Positions 54,430 through 63,750 are shown, counted from the first letter of the stretch. The stretch: DNA of 64,000 bases from Neoceratodus forsteri (GCA_016271365.2 CM028129.1:1008195501-1008259500); one strand, 5' to 3'. Made by a program: numbers and translations. The notes: generated by a model not told the origin, from the letters alone.

Positions 54430-55835
54430 GATCACAAATCTCTGCATCTCCATGCATGGCTCCTGCAGACCTAGCTATATCTAGATTTGGGGTATCCCCC
54501 CAGGGTAGCGGATGTCCTGGTGGCCACTAGGAAGCCTTCCACTAGGGCCACTTGCACTATGAAATGGAAGCAGTTCTGCATCTGGGCCACTGCTCGACAT
54601 TTAGACACCGTCACCTGCCCGGTGAATTCAGTTCTGGAGTACTTCCTCTCCCAGTCTGACTCGGGACTAAGCTACTTCTCACTCAAGATGCATCTAGCTG
54701 CCATTTCAGCCTACCATGCACCTGCTAAGGTCAAAACTCTTGTCCAGATGGATCTTCCCCGTACCTTTTTACGGGGCATTCTGCATTCGAAGCCTCCCAT
54801 CAGGGGTCCTGTCCCACTATGGTATCTTTTTGTTTTAGAAAAGCTTACCTTGCCTCCCTTTGAACCTGCCGCAAGTTATGAGCTACGCTTTCTGTCGTGG
54901 AAAGCGATATTTTTAGTTGCCATTACGTCTGCTTGAAGGATTTCCGAGCTTTGGGCCCTGTTGTGTAAGGAGCCTTATTTGGTTTTCCACAAAGATAGGG
55001 TGTTCTTGTGGGCTAATCCTAAGTTTATTCCAAAGGTGGTGTCAGAGTTTACTTTGAATCAAGACATCCACCTTCCAGTCAACTACCTGGAGCACTCGAA
55101 CTGAGGGGAGGCACTGCTTCATACTCGGGCTGTTCATTGGGTGCTTCATTATTACTTGGAGCATACCCGTGCCACTAGGAAGTCTGACCAGTTGTTTGTG
55201 TCTTTCACCCCCAGAATGGAAGGGACTGCTGTTTCTAAGCAGTGTTTATACAAATGGTTGATTAATTGCATTGTTTTCTGCTACATCAATTATGATATAC
55301 CCTTACCGGGCTTGGTCAAAGGCCGCTCTGCTAGGGGCATGGCTGCTTCCTTTGCCTCCTTGAGAAATATGTCAGCTGCCGATATTTGTGCAGCTGCTAC
55401 TTTGGAGTTCTAGTACAAACACAAAACCGAGCACTCACCTCCACAAATAAAGCTGTCCACCACAAGGGGAATAAAATTTAAAACATGATTTTATTGCACA
55501 TGACATGTTTCTGGTCCAGCTGGACCCTTTCTCAAAGGTTAACCTTTGAAAAAGGGTCCAGTTGGGCCAGAAACGCATCGGGTGCAATAAAATCATGTTT
55601 TAAATTTTATTCCCCTCGTGGTGGACAGCTTTATTTGTGGTGGTGAGTGCCTGGTTTTGTGTTTGTATTTTGTAGGTTTCCATGGCACCCCGTCCTTGTG
55701 CGAGCTCCTTTTTGTTTGCAGTACTTGGGAGTTCTGTCCACAGCTTTATCAAGCACTACAGTTTGGACATTGCTTCTCGAGACAGAGCAGACTTTAGACT
55801 GGCAGTCCTTCAGGGTCTCCTCTCCTAATCCTGCT
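54430..55835 (+). pseudogene. D11 tyrosine recombinase, interrupted by a foldback element
   Basis: 54487-54936 is open: VADVLVATRKPSTRATCTMK, LEYFLSQSDSGLSYFSLKMH, LRFLSWKAIFLVAITSA, then a stop just before RISEL (box I arginine). 55141-55413 is open to the insert. The HxxR box reads GRSARGMAAS, with arginine for the histidine (about 55319-55348). After the insert at 55736 come SVHSFIKHYSLDIASRDRA-like codons with the tyrosine and LAVLQGLLS then a stop. Confidence 0.86.
55412..55722. mobile_element. Foldback (palindromic) element with 13-bp target duplication
   Basis: About 256 bp (55413-55668) form one near-perfect palindrome centred on AAGGTTAACCTT. Outer arms of about 84 bp differ at only a few positions (TACAAACACAAAACC... 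against ...GGTTTTGTGTTTGTA). About 50 bp of unpaired sequence follows. The flanks ACTTTGGAGTTCT (55399-55411) and ACTTGGGAGTTCT (55723-55735) are a 13-bp duplication with one mismatch within the YR codons. No coding sequence. Confidence 0.83.
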
Positions 55836-55899
55836 TGGGAGACTTCTACCTCCACCCAACTGACTGGGGTCACTCCTTACTGCTTGGGACTTGGTCCTA

Positions 55900-55996
55900 A
55901 TGTTACCTGCTGCAAGAGCCCACTCGAAATAAGATAGTACATTAATGTAAGAACTTATCGTAACAGTAGATCTTCGAGAGGAGCTCTTGTAGCAAA
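55900..55996. repeat. D11 internal complementary region
   Basis: TTACCTGCTGCAAGAGCC at left and GAGCTCTTGTAGCAAA at right form the arms. The centre ATTAATGTAAG-AA-CTTATCGTAAC is at 55942-55965. Confidence 0.8.
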
Positions 55997-56099
55997 TATT
56001 ATTTTTCCCACCTTCCCCCTGGTAGCTGCTTTTCCATCATGAGTACCTTATGTTTTCCTATCTAGAGGAACATCCTCGGTTCTTCATCTTTACTCACTT

Positions 56100-56330
56100 T
56101 TCAGGGGTCTCTGGTGGGAGAACTGGGGATGGGCCGGGGGACCACCCCTTTTCTATTATATGGGCTGTCTGGGCGGGCCGACATCAGGGGTGGTCCACCG
56201 CTGTATATTGCTAGCTAGAAGTTTTCCATGGGGTCCTGGCGCCTGCCAGCTTCAGTCCTAAAGGTGTTACCTGCTGCAAGAGCTCTTCTCGAAGATCTAC
56301 TGCTAGGGTAAGTTCTTACATAATTGTACT
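56100..56330. repeat. D11 right inverted terminal repeat
   Basis: Inverted copy of 46546-46735 and also close to D4's right end (GAGAACTGGGGATGGGC, CGACATCAGGGGTGGTCC, GCTAGCTAGAAGTTTTCC). It finishes TAAGTTCTTACATAATTGTA and CT at 56330; D10 codons resume at once. Confidence 0.82.
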
Positions 56331-57100
56331 TTACGAAGGGTCCCATTCCTGATCTCTTCTCCCCAGCAATTCTCACTACAGATGCATCCAGCTTGGGCAC
56401 ACACCTGGGTCCCTTTCAGACTCTGAATAAATGGTCCCAGGTTGAGATGTCCCTTCATATCAATGTTCTTGAGATGTGGGCGGTCCTGTATGCCATGCAG
56501 GCTTTTCAAAACCACCTCCTTCCGGGTCAGTTGTTGATCCAGTTAGACAATCTTAGTGTTGTCTACTACATCAGCAAGAAGAAGGGAACACATTCGTACC
56601 CCCTGTGCAGGGAGGCCATGAGAGTGCGATACTGGGCACTGAACCCCGGCCTGGTCCTCTTGACAGTCCACTTCCCAGGCGTGCCGAACACTCTGGTGGA
56701 CAGCCTCAGCAGGACTCTGTCCAGAATGCATGAATGGGAGCTTCTCTCATCCGTGGCAGAAGATCTGTTCGACAGATGGGGTCACCCAGAGTAGGACCTT
56801 TATGCGTCCCCACTCAGCGCAAAACTGCCTAGTTTCTGCTTGCTAGATCCAGGTCCTGAAGTTTTCTGGCGAGACACTTTGACCATCTCCTGGAGCAGGA
56901 GGTTCCTTTATCCCCCTCCCCCCCCCATTTCCTCTAATTTAGAGGGTGCTAATCAAGCTGCGGATGGAGGGGGCCCGCATGATCATGGTCACACCCTACT
57001 GACCATGGCAGATATGGTTTCCATTACTGCAACAGTTAACGGAGGAATCCCCACTTCCTCTGCCTCTTTGCAGGGATCTGCTCACGGAGTCTCGGGGGAC
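56331..57100 (+). pseudogene. D10 RNase H and methyltransferase-like domain
   Basis: The frame 56324-56794 carries RNase H: AILTTDASSLGTHLGPF (G-W loop shortened), HINVLEMWAVLYAMQAFQNH, LIQLDNLSVVYYISKKKG, SYPLCREAMRVRYWALN, FPGVPNTLVDSLSRTLSRMH. It ends LFDRWGHPE and a stop where DL of the MT domain should follow. MT continues with LYASPLSAKLPSFCLL-like codons, a shifted YPPPPPIS region and MIMVTPY.PWQIWF near 56980-57015. Confidence 0.82.
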
Positions 57101-57109
57101 CCTGGTCCA

Positions 57110-58165
57110 TCCAAACCACAAGTCCCTTCATCTGCATGCCTGGCTCCTGTGGACATGGCCATCGCCCTGTTTGGAGTATCTCAGAGGGTGGCTGGCATCC
57201 TTGTGGCAGCTCAGAAGCCCTCCACTAGAGCCACATATGCCATTAAGTGGAAGAGGTTTATCTGGGCTGCCAAACAACATCTGGACCCTTTTGCCGGTCA
57301 AATGAGCCAGATTCTGGACTACCTGAGCCCCCTGTCGGACTCGGGCTTTCAGTACTCTTCCCTAAAGATGCACCTTTCAACTGTTTGTCTTTCGTGAGCC
57401 TGTGGGTGGTTGTACCGTGGCTCAGTTAAATGTGTCCTGTACTTTTCTCAGGGGCATCTTGCACCTGAAACCTCCAATTTGTTCCTTTTTCCCGGCTTGG
57501 AATTTAAATTTTGTTCTGTAAAAATTGACCCTGTCTCTGTTTGAGCCAGCCGCATCTTGCAAGCTCCCCTTTCTTTCTTGGAAATCATTATTTTTGGTTG
57601 CTATCACTTCTGCTAGAAGGATTTTCGAGCTTCACGCTCTCTGGTGTGAGGAGCCTTATTTGATTTTTCACAGAGACAAGGGTGTCTTTGTGCACTAATC
57701 CTATGTTTATCCCCTGAACCAATATATCCACCTACCTGCTTATTTTACTAAGCATGTCAGTTTAGGAGAAGCACTGCTGTATACTTCAGATGTGCGCAGA
57801 ATTTTGAAATATCTGCTCTGAACTAAGGTCTGCAGTAAAACAAAGCCGCTTTCTGTTTTCTTTTGCCTCAAAGAAAGAGGGTGTTCAGGTTTCCAAACAA
57901 TGTTTGTCCAAATGGTTGGCCCTTTATATTGTGTTCTGCTACAGCAAGCATGGTGAGGAGTTCCTGGGGGCAATGAAAACCCACTCCACAAGGGGCATGG
58001 CTACCTCTGTGGCCTGTTTCAAGGAGGTCTCAGCCGCTGACATTTGTGCTGCTGCCACCTGGAGTACTGTCCATACGTTCACCAATCACTATAGTCTGGA
58101 CATTGCTTCTAGAGCCCGAGCAGGCTTCGGCTGGGCTGTTCTGTTCTGCAGGGCCCCCTGTCCTA
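57110..58165 (+). pseudogene. D10 tyrosine recombinase
   Basis: 56840-57397 ends with VDMAIALFGVSQRVAGILVA, AQKPSTRATYAIKWKRFIWA and LDYLSPLSDSGFQYSSLKMH. The middle is full of stops, with TSARRIFELHAL (box I arginine kept, about 57608-57643) and a deletion near 57715. 57904-58296 keeps HSTRGMATSVACFKEVSAAD and ATWSTVHTFTNHYSLDIASR. All three checked catalytic residues (box I Arg, HxxR, Tyr) survive, but not in one frame. Confidence 0.84.
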
Positions 58166-58227
58166 GGCTTTGGTTGTCTTTCCTCCCAGACTGTTCTGCT
58201 GTACTTGTAACTGCTTGGGACTTGTTT

Positions 58228-58332
58228 CTACAGTGTGACCTGATGACTGAGATACCCCCAAAGAAGACAGAACAGTTACATAAGAACTTATTGTAACAGC
58301 TGATCTTCGAGGTGATCTCAGTAACCAGGTCT
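58228..58332. repeat. D10 internal complementary region
   Basis: CCTGATGACTGAGATACC at left and GGTGATCTCAGTAACCAGG at right form the arms. The centre GTTACATAAG-AA-CTTATTGTAAC is at 58274-58297. Confidence 0.82.
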
Positions 58333-58469
58333 GCCTTCCCTCCCACCATCCCCTTTCTTGGGGCCCTCTGCTCAGATTGGCTATATGTCGTATCCAGCCT
58401 TCTATTTAGGCCTGGGCACCTCCCTCTTCTTCCTCAGTCCCTTATGGCACTGGTTTGCTGCCTTAGTCT

Positions 58470-58665
58470 CTGGCAGAAAGAACTGAGGAGGGAGCAGGGC
58501 CTTTATAGGGTTGATGTTGGCAGGTTGTGGGCGGCCCCAGTGATACTGCTGGAAAATCTTTCATGTGGATCCTGCTCCACCAACTGTGAAGGTCATACAG
58601 TGTGACCTGATGACTGAAATCCCCTCGAAGATCTACTGTTATGATAAGTTCTTACGTAACTGTTC
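58470..58665. repeat. D10 right inverted terminal repeat
   Basis: Inverted copy of 43371-43560, including inverted CAGTTCTTTC and TATA motifs, GGATCCTGCTCCACCAACTG and GTGTGACCTGATGACTGA. The last bases are AAGTTCTTACGTAACTGTTC, then D3 codons. Confidence 0.83.
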
Positions 58666-59430
58666 ATTCTGTTGTGGTGAATGGAACCCAACAATTTACT
58701 CAGAGGTTCCTTTCCTCTTCGGATCCTCACCACCGATGCCTCTGGGATGGGCTGGGGCAAGCATCTGGGTCCTTACCAGACTCGGGGCAAGGCTTCTGTC
58801 CATGTCAATGTCCTTGAGATGAGAGCTGTCCTGTGTGGCCTACAGGCCTTCCAGTGCCACCTTTTCCCAGGCCATCTGCTAATGCAGACACACAGTATCA
58901 GTGTGGTGCTCTACATCGATTTGGGGCACCCATTCTTAGCCGCAGTGCAGGGAAGCGATGAGGGTTTGGTATTGGGCTCTAGATCACTGTGTAGAGCTGT
59001 CTGCTGTCCATGTTCCAGGTGTTCAAAATATCATGGCAGACAGGTTAAGCAGGTCACAGTCCAGAGTGAATGAATGGGAGCAGCTCACCTCAGTGGTGGA
59101 AGACCTGGACAGTTGGGGTCAATCAGAGCTGGACCTTTTTGCGTCCCCACACAACGCAAAACTGCCACTTTTCTGCTCGCTTCAGGTCCTGGAGTGTTAT
59201 GGTGAGATGCATTGTCTCTTTCTTGGACAGGGAGATTCCTTGATGCCTCATCCTTCTCCTTCCTCTGATTCAGAGTGCGCTAGTCAAGTTCCAAATGGAG
59301 GGTGCCACTCTGATTCTTGTGGCCCGCTTTTGGCCTCCTCAGATTCTGTTTCCACTGCTGTAGTAGTTAGCAGTGGAGCCTCTAGTGTCCCTTCCTCTGT
59401 GCCCAGGCTTGCTGCCACAGGAACAGGGAA
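58666..59430 (+). pseudogene. D3 RNase H and methyltransferase-like domain
   Basis: After the linker MEPNNLLRG comes LRILTTDASGMGWGKHLGPY (58717-58776), VHVNVLEMRAVLCGLQAFQC, LLMQTHSISVVLYID (H replaces the usual DN) in frame 58681-59073. The later part is in frame 58958-59482: CVELSAVHVPGVQNIMADRL, SRSQSRVNEWEQ. MT keeps LDSWGQSELDLFASPHNAKL (about 59107-59166) and, shifted, LILVARFWPPQILF near 59310-59350. Confidence 0.8.
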
Positions 59431-59906
59431 CCCTGGGTTCATCTGGACCTTTGGTCACTTCACCTGCATGCCTGGCTCCTGAAGACATAGCCTTTGCCAG
59501 GTTTAGCGTCTCCCTAAAGTGGCTGTCTTGGTGGCCGCCAGAAAACCTTCCACCAGGGGCAACTTATTCCATGAAATGGAAGCGCTTTGCTTTGTGGGCA
59601 GACTCCCATCACCTGGATCTATTCACCTGCCCGGTCAACTAGATTCTGAAGTACTTACTGTCCTTGTCAGATGCCGGACTGAAATACGGCTCATTAAAGG
59701 TGCACTTGTCAGCTATTTCAGCCTTCCATGTGCCCATTGAGGGGCTGTACGGTAGCCCAGTTGGATGTGGCCCATGCTTTTCTGAGAGGCATCCTGCACT
59801 TGAAACCTCCCATCTGCAATCCAGTTTTGGCCTGGGTCGTAATTTTGTCTTAGAGAAGTTTACTTTGGATCCTTTTTTGAGCCCACCATGACTTGTGACC
59901 TGCACT
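59431..59906 (+). pseudogene. D3 tyrosine recombinase, N-terminal part
   Basis: LAPEDIAFARFSVS, then VAVLVAARKPSTRG-like codons, YSMKWKRFALWADSHHLDLF (59569-59628), a stop, LKYLLSLSDAGLKYGSLKVH and LSAISAFHVPIEG (59646-59745). LEKFTLDPFL follows. The catalytic part is beyond D12, outside the window. Confidence 0.8.
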
Positions 59907-60200
59907 TCAAACAACATGAAGTCTTGCTGTATTCTAACTATATGCAGTTAGCTCCAGCATTTGAACTGCTCCGGAGAGTAAAGGGTTAACTCCATGCCAA
60001 GGCATAGGACGTTGAGCTTGAGCTCAGTTTTCAAACCTCTCTTTGTGGTACTCTGAAGTGTAACCCTCAGATTTGTTACTCCGCCTAACTGTGAAGTCTC
60101 TCCGGAGATCCCTCCCGCACTTCAGTTCGGTACTAGTTGGAAATGGTTGGTTTATTCAACTGCTTTCTTATTTTTTCGGTATTCTTACCTCTGTCATGGT
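59907..60200. repeat. D12 left inverted terminal repeat
   Basis: Same order as D6: GAAGTCTTGCTGTATTCTAA, GAACTGCTCCGGAGAGTAAA, GGGTTAACTCCATGCC, GAGCTTGAGCTCAG, then CTCCGGAGATCC. The partner right ITR lies past the window. T-rich leader follows to 60447. Confidence 0.78.
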
Positions 60201-60447
60201 ACAGTAAGTGGTAGTGTAGTAGGTAGTGTTGTTTTATTGTTAAATTTGTTAGAAATAGTTTTTTCTTCAAAATCTATTGCTAATTGTTGATTTTCTGTAT
60301 TTCTTTAGTGGTTTTCCAGTACTTATCGGTTCCTAAAAAAATCCAGAATTTAATAGGATTTTTTTAACCGACCTGTGACACAGTTAGAACCAATAAGTGT
60401 GTGTTGCCTGGCTTAACGCTGTGAAGGGTAACTTTTTTGAATCCGGC

Positions 60448-61960
60448 ATGTCTGAGAAACCCAAAAAGAAAACCGGTCCCACTGGGTTTCAGCACTGTAC
60501 CAAGTATGGTGAGGCCTTTGCTAAGGCTGATCCCCATCTTGTATATGTGTATTGTCTGGGGTTTGACCACCTCAGGGAAGACTGCCAAATTTGTAAAAAC
60601 TTTCCCAAAGCCACTCTGGAAAAACGTTTGAGTAGACTAAAGGAAAGGAAGGCCGAGAAGTCCGCTGACCCAGATGGCCAGCCCGGTTCAGTTGCGACTG
60701 AACCTGAAGAGGTGCCCACTGACCTGGGCGATACCTCTCCGGGCAAAAGGAAAGCCGACTTTGCAGAGTCGGTTCCATTAAAAAGAAAATGAAAATCAGC
60801 CAGTTCGGATCCTACACCCCATGTTCCGACTGCTGAAGAAATAGCGAAAGCGATCACAGTAGTTCAGTCGCTTTGCCTGGTTCTGACCGAACCGACATCT
60901 GTTCAAAGGCGATTGGTTCGGTTGGAAGTAGTTGCTTCTGATATAGATCCTAAAGCATACTATGAGGGTGATTGGAAGGAGGAAGAAGATTATGATAGAG
61001 AGTTTGAAGGCCTAGATGAGCCAGTAGAGCCTGGCATCTCCCCAGACAGGCCTTCCAGTGTTTCTCCTCCCAGGCTTTGAGTCCCTTTCCCATTTCTTGT
61101 TTTAACAAGAAAGCGGCTGAGACTCTTCAGCTTCCTATGGAAGAGGCTTTTCAGGATCAGGAGGAGCCTGATTATGTGAAGATGATGGATGTTCCAGAGT
61201 CAGAGTGCGCCTATCCCTTTACACAAATCCCTGTGTAAACGGACACAAAAAATCATACAGTTTCCCACATCCATTCCTCCTGTGGATAAAAGAATGGACA
61301 GGAAGTATGCTTTTTCAGGTCCTGGTACGGAATTCCTTTCAAACCATTGCAGCCATGTTGGGGTAGTGTAAGCTGCAACCTGTGACAATGCTAACATGCC
61401 CCTGGCATCTCACCCCCCAGATAAGGATTCCAGGAAAGTTGATGCCATGGTAAAGAAACAGTACTTGGCATTCTCTTTGGGACTCGGGCAATCAAACTAT
61501 ATGGCATATACAGCCAGGTAGCAGAAATCTATGTGGGATACGGTTGTGGAGCTTGCTAAGAATGCCCTTCCCCAGCTAGCCAAGGAGCTGGAGCAGGTGG
61601 CTGTAGATGGTATAGAGGCATCCAAAGTGCAGTTCCATGCTGCTGTAGACTCAAATGATGTACGTTCTAGGGCCATGGCTACATCTATCTCCATGAGGAG
61701 GCTTGCTTGGCTTAGGTGTACCAATCTTTCTCAGGATACCCAGACTAAGGCCATGGATTTTCCTGTAACTGGTAATTCTCTGTTTGGGGAGCAGGCCACT
61801 CCTCAAAGGCAGCAATTTAGGGCTGGCAGGGGCAGACCTTTTCACAGGCCTTTTTACCAAGCTTTCCAGCAGAGGGGTTCTTTAGGGGAAGAGGCAGGCA
61901 TGGGATGACCAGGACCCCATCATCCACGCAGTCTAAGCCCTCTGCCAGACAGACACCCTG
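60448..61960 (+). pseudogene. D12 gag
   Basis: It starts MSEKPKKKTGPTGFQHCTKY at 60448 and is open to 60792: YCLGFDHLREDCQICKNFPK (cysteine/histidine block), KATLEKRLSRLKERKAEK. After a stop the same gag continues: TAEEIAKAITVVQSL, acidic EEEDYDREFEGLDEP, VDKRMDRKYAFSGPGTEFL, then 61531-61908 with VELAKNALPQLAKELEQVAV, DGIEASKVQFHAAVDSNDVR and a Gly/Arg-rich end. Only a few stops and shifts break it. Confidence 0.85.
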
Positions 61961-61974
61961 AGGTGTCAATCAGG

Positions 61975-62945
61975 GTCACCTCCCCAGTTCCAGTAGGGGG
62001 CAGATTGGCTCACTACTTCCAGGCCTGGGAGTCTATTACCTCAGACAAATAGGTCCTGGAAGTAATGAGCCAGGGACTTGTTCTCAATTTCAAAAGGTTC
62101 CCAAAAATGAGAGCAAGGTCCTTCAGTCCTCCCTCTCCCTTGGAGGCAGAAGTCTCCTCTCTTCTGCAAGCAGGAGAAGGTACCTCATTGTCACAGGGGA
62201 AAAGGACTGTATTCCAGATACTTCCTTACCCCAAAAAAGACATGGGAGTGGTGACCCATCCCAGATTTAAGGTACCTGAACAAACACTTAACACCAAAAT
62301 TCAAGATGGTGACTCTGGGAGTAATTCTTCCCTCTCTGAGAGCAGGAGACTGGCTAGCCTCTCTGGATCTCCAGGATGCCTACTTCCACATACCAATCAG
62401 ACAGAGAGTACCTTGGGTTCGAGTTGCCCTATGGCCATTACCAATACAGAGCTATGCCTTTTGGCCTGACATCTGCTCCAGGGGTGTTCACCAAGTGTCT
62501 AGCAGTAGTGGTATCATTCCTCAGGAGACGGGGTATCCTTCTGTTGCTATACCTGGACGACTGGCTCATTGTGGGTCAGTCCTCAGACCAAGTCAAGTCA
62601 GCCCTAGAGGTCACTCAAAAGCTTCTAGACTCCTTGGATTTCATTCTGAACCTAGAAAAGTCTGTTCTGAAACCAGCTCAGCTCCTCACTTTCACAGAGG
62701 TGGAGCCAGATACTATCCAGGTAAGAGCATTTCTCCCTCTCTCAAGGGTTCAGTCCCTTGTCACTCTGGCTTCCTCTTTTTGTCCTCTAGTTTCTCGTCC
62801 AGCCAGACACTTTCTACAGTTGCTGGGACACATGGCAGCTTCCACAGCAGTGGTCCAAGGAGCAAGGTTTTGGATGAGAGAAATTTTCATCTCGGATCTT
62901 AAAAAGACCCTCTCTCCAGATTGGTTCCAGTGCCTCAAACTCTAG
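61975..62945 (+). pseudogene. D12 reverse transcriptase
   Basis: GGRLAHYFQAWESITSDK then a stop (61995-62050), finger codons shifted (62065-62469), MVTLGVILPSLRAGDWLASL, DLQDAYFHIPIRQ (palm with the first catalytic aspartate) in frame 62306-62902. 62376-62945 then gives YRAMPFGLTSAPGVFTKCLA, LLLYLDDWLIVGQSSDQVKS (YLDD intact), FLQLLGHMAASTAVVQGARF. A one-base slip near 62400 separates the two catalytic motifs. Confidence 0.88.
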
Positions 62946-63013
62946 TTCAGGCCCCCACGTGGTGGCTGGAGGAGTACAGTCTTTGACAAGGTGTCCCCTT
63001 TATCAGTCAGGCT

Positions 63014-63750
63014 CCTTCAGTGATTCTCACCACAGATGCCTCTTTACTGGCTTTGGGGGCTCGTCTGGATCAGCTTACAGCTCAGGGAACCTGGTCTTAC
63101 CAGGAGTCTCTTCTACACATAAACCTTCTTGAACTCAGAGCTGTCTTTCTAGCACTTCAGATGTTCTCGGCTGCTGTTCAAGGGAAAGTGGTGCAGATCA
63201 GGACAGACAATACCACAACCATGTGGTACATCAACAAGCAGGGAGGCACTCTGTCCTCGGCCTTGTGCACAGAGACCATGAAAATATGGTCTCTAGCTTA
63301 TTCCTTTCAGGCTTCCCTGATGGCTGTGTATCTTCCAGGGAAGAACAACATTCTAGCAGATGCTCTCAGCAGGATTTCTCAGGGTCACCACGAATGGACC
63401 CTGAACCCCCTCATTCTTCAGGTCATTTTCAAGAGGTGGGGCACTCCCGAGATATATTTGTTTGCAGCCCTGAACAATCACCAACGTCCTCTCTTTTGCT
63501 GCAGACTGCCCCTTCTGGGTCCTGTCCCTCAGGATGCTCTCTTGTTGAACTGGACAAAGAGGTTGCTGTATGCATTTCCTCTGATATTCAGGGTCCTGAT
63601 CAAGATCAGGTCTCAGCCTTGCAAGGTGATTCTATTGGCTCCAGACTGGGCCAGACAGCCTTGGTATCCTCTACTCTTGTCACTGTCAGTGACAATGCCT
63701 CTGTGTCTTCCCAGACAGTTCAATCTCCTCACCTCCTCACAGAGGAGGAT
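63014..63750 (+). pseudogene. D12 RNase H and methyltransferase-like domain, one open frame
   Basis: 63020-63796 is open for 258 residues. RNase H has all four expected acidic positions: ILTTDASLLALGARL, HINLLELRAVFLALQ, VQIRTDNTTTMWYINKQGG and NNILADALSRISQGHHEW. MT follows without a break: FKRWGTPEIYLFAALNNHQ (Y for D), QDALLLNW, LLYAFPLIFRVL (PPF shortened by a deletion) and VILLAPDWARQPWYPLLLSL. The frame ends at 63796, inside the linker to YR. Confidence 0.86.

Larger units (their letters stand above)
46546..56330 (+). mobile_element. D11: DIRS-type element, family gamma, with LINE and foldback inserts
   Basis: Left ITR 46546-46735, gag split by a 3.4-kb LINE, RT, RH, MT, YR split by a foldback element, ICR 55900-55996 and right ITR to 56330. 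Left and right ends match inverted: CTTGCAGCAGGTGACACCTT, AGGACTGAAGCCGGCAGG, CCAGGA. Without inserts it is about 6.1 kb. The left terminus TCTTACTTCAAGGG follows the gamma pattern. Confidence 0.86.
43371..58665 (+). mobile_element. D10: DIRS-type element, family zeta, split by D11
   Basis: The left piece 43371-46545 has left ITR, gag and RT. The right piece 56331-58665 has RH, MT, YR, ICR and right ITR. The two ITRs match in inverted orientation (GGTATCTCAGTAGTCAGGTC, TTGGTGAAGCAGGATCCACA, GATTTTCCAGCAGTA). Without D11 it is about 5.5 kb. It starts exactly where D7 ends, and D3 resumes where it ends. Confidence 0.86.
8122..59906 (+). mobile_element. D3: DIRS-type element, family gamma, split into three pieces over 51.8 kb
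   Basis: D3 itself occupies 8122-11126 (left ITR, gag, first part of RT), 24911-25450 (middle of RT) and 58666-59906 (end of RT, RH, MT, start of YR). At each break the interrupted codons resume in the expected phase and domain: RT finger/palm codons stop at 11126 and continue at 24911, and codons stopping at 25450 continue with the WW.(E)PNNL-like linker at 58666. No target duplication is seen, as expected for recombinase-mediated insertion. D12 cuts it again at 59906. Confidence 0.82.
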
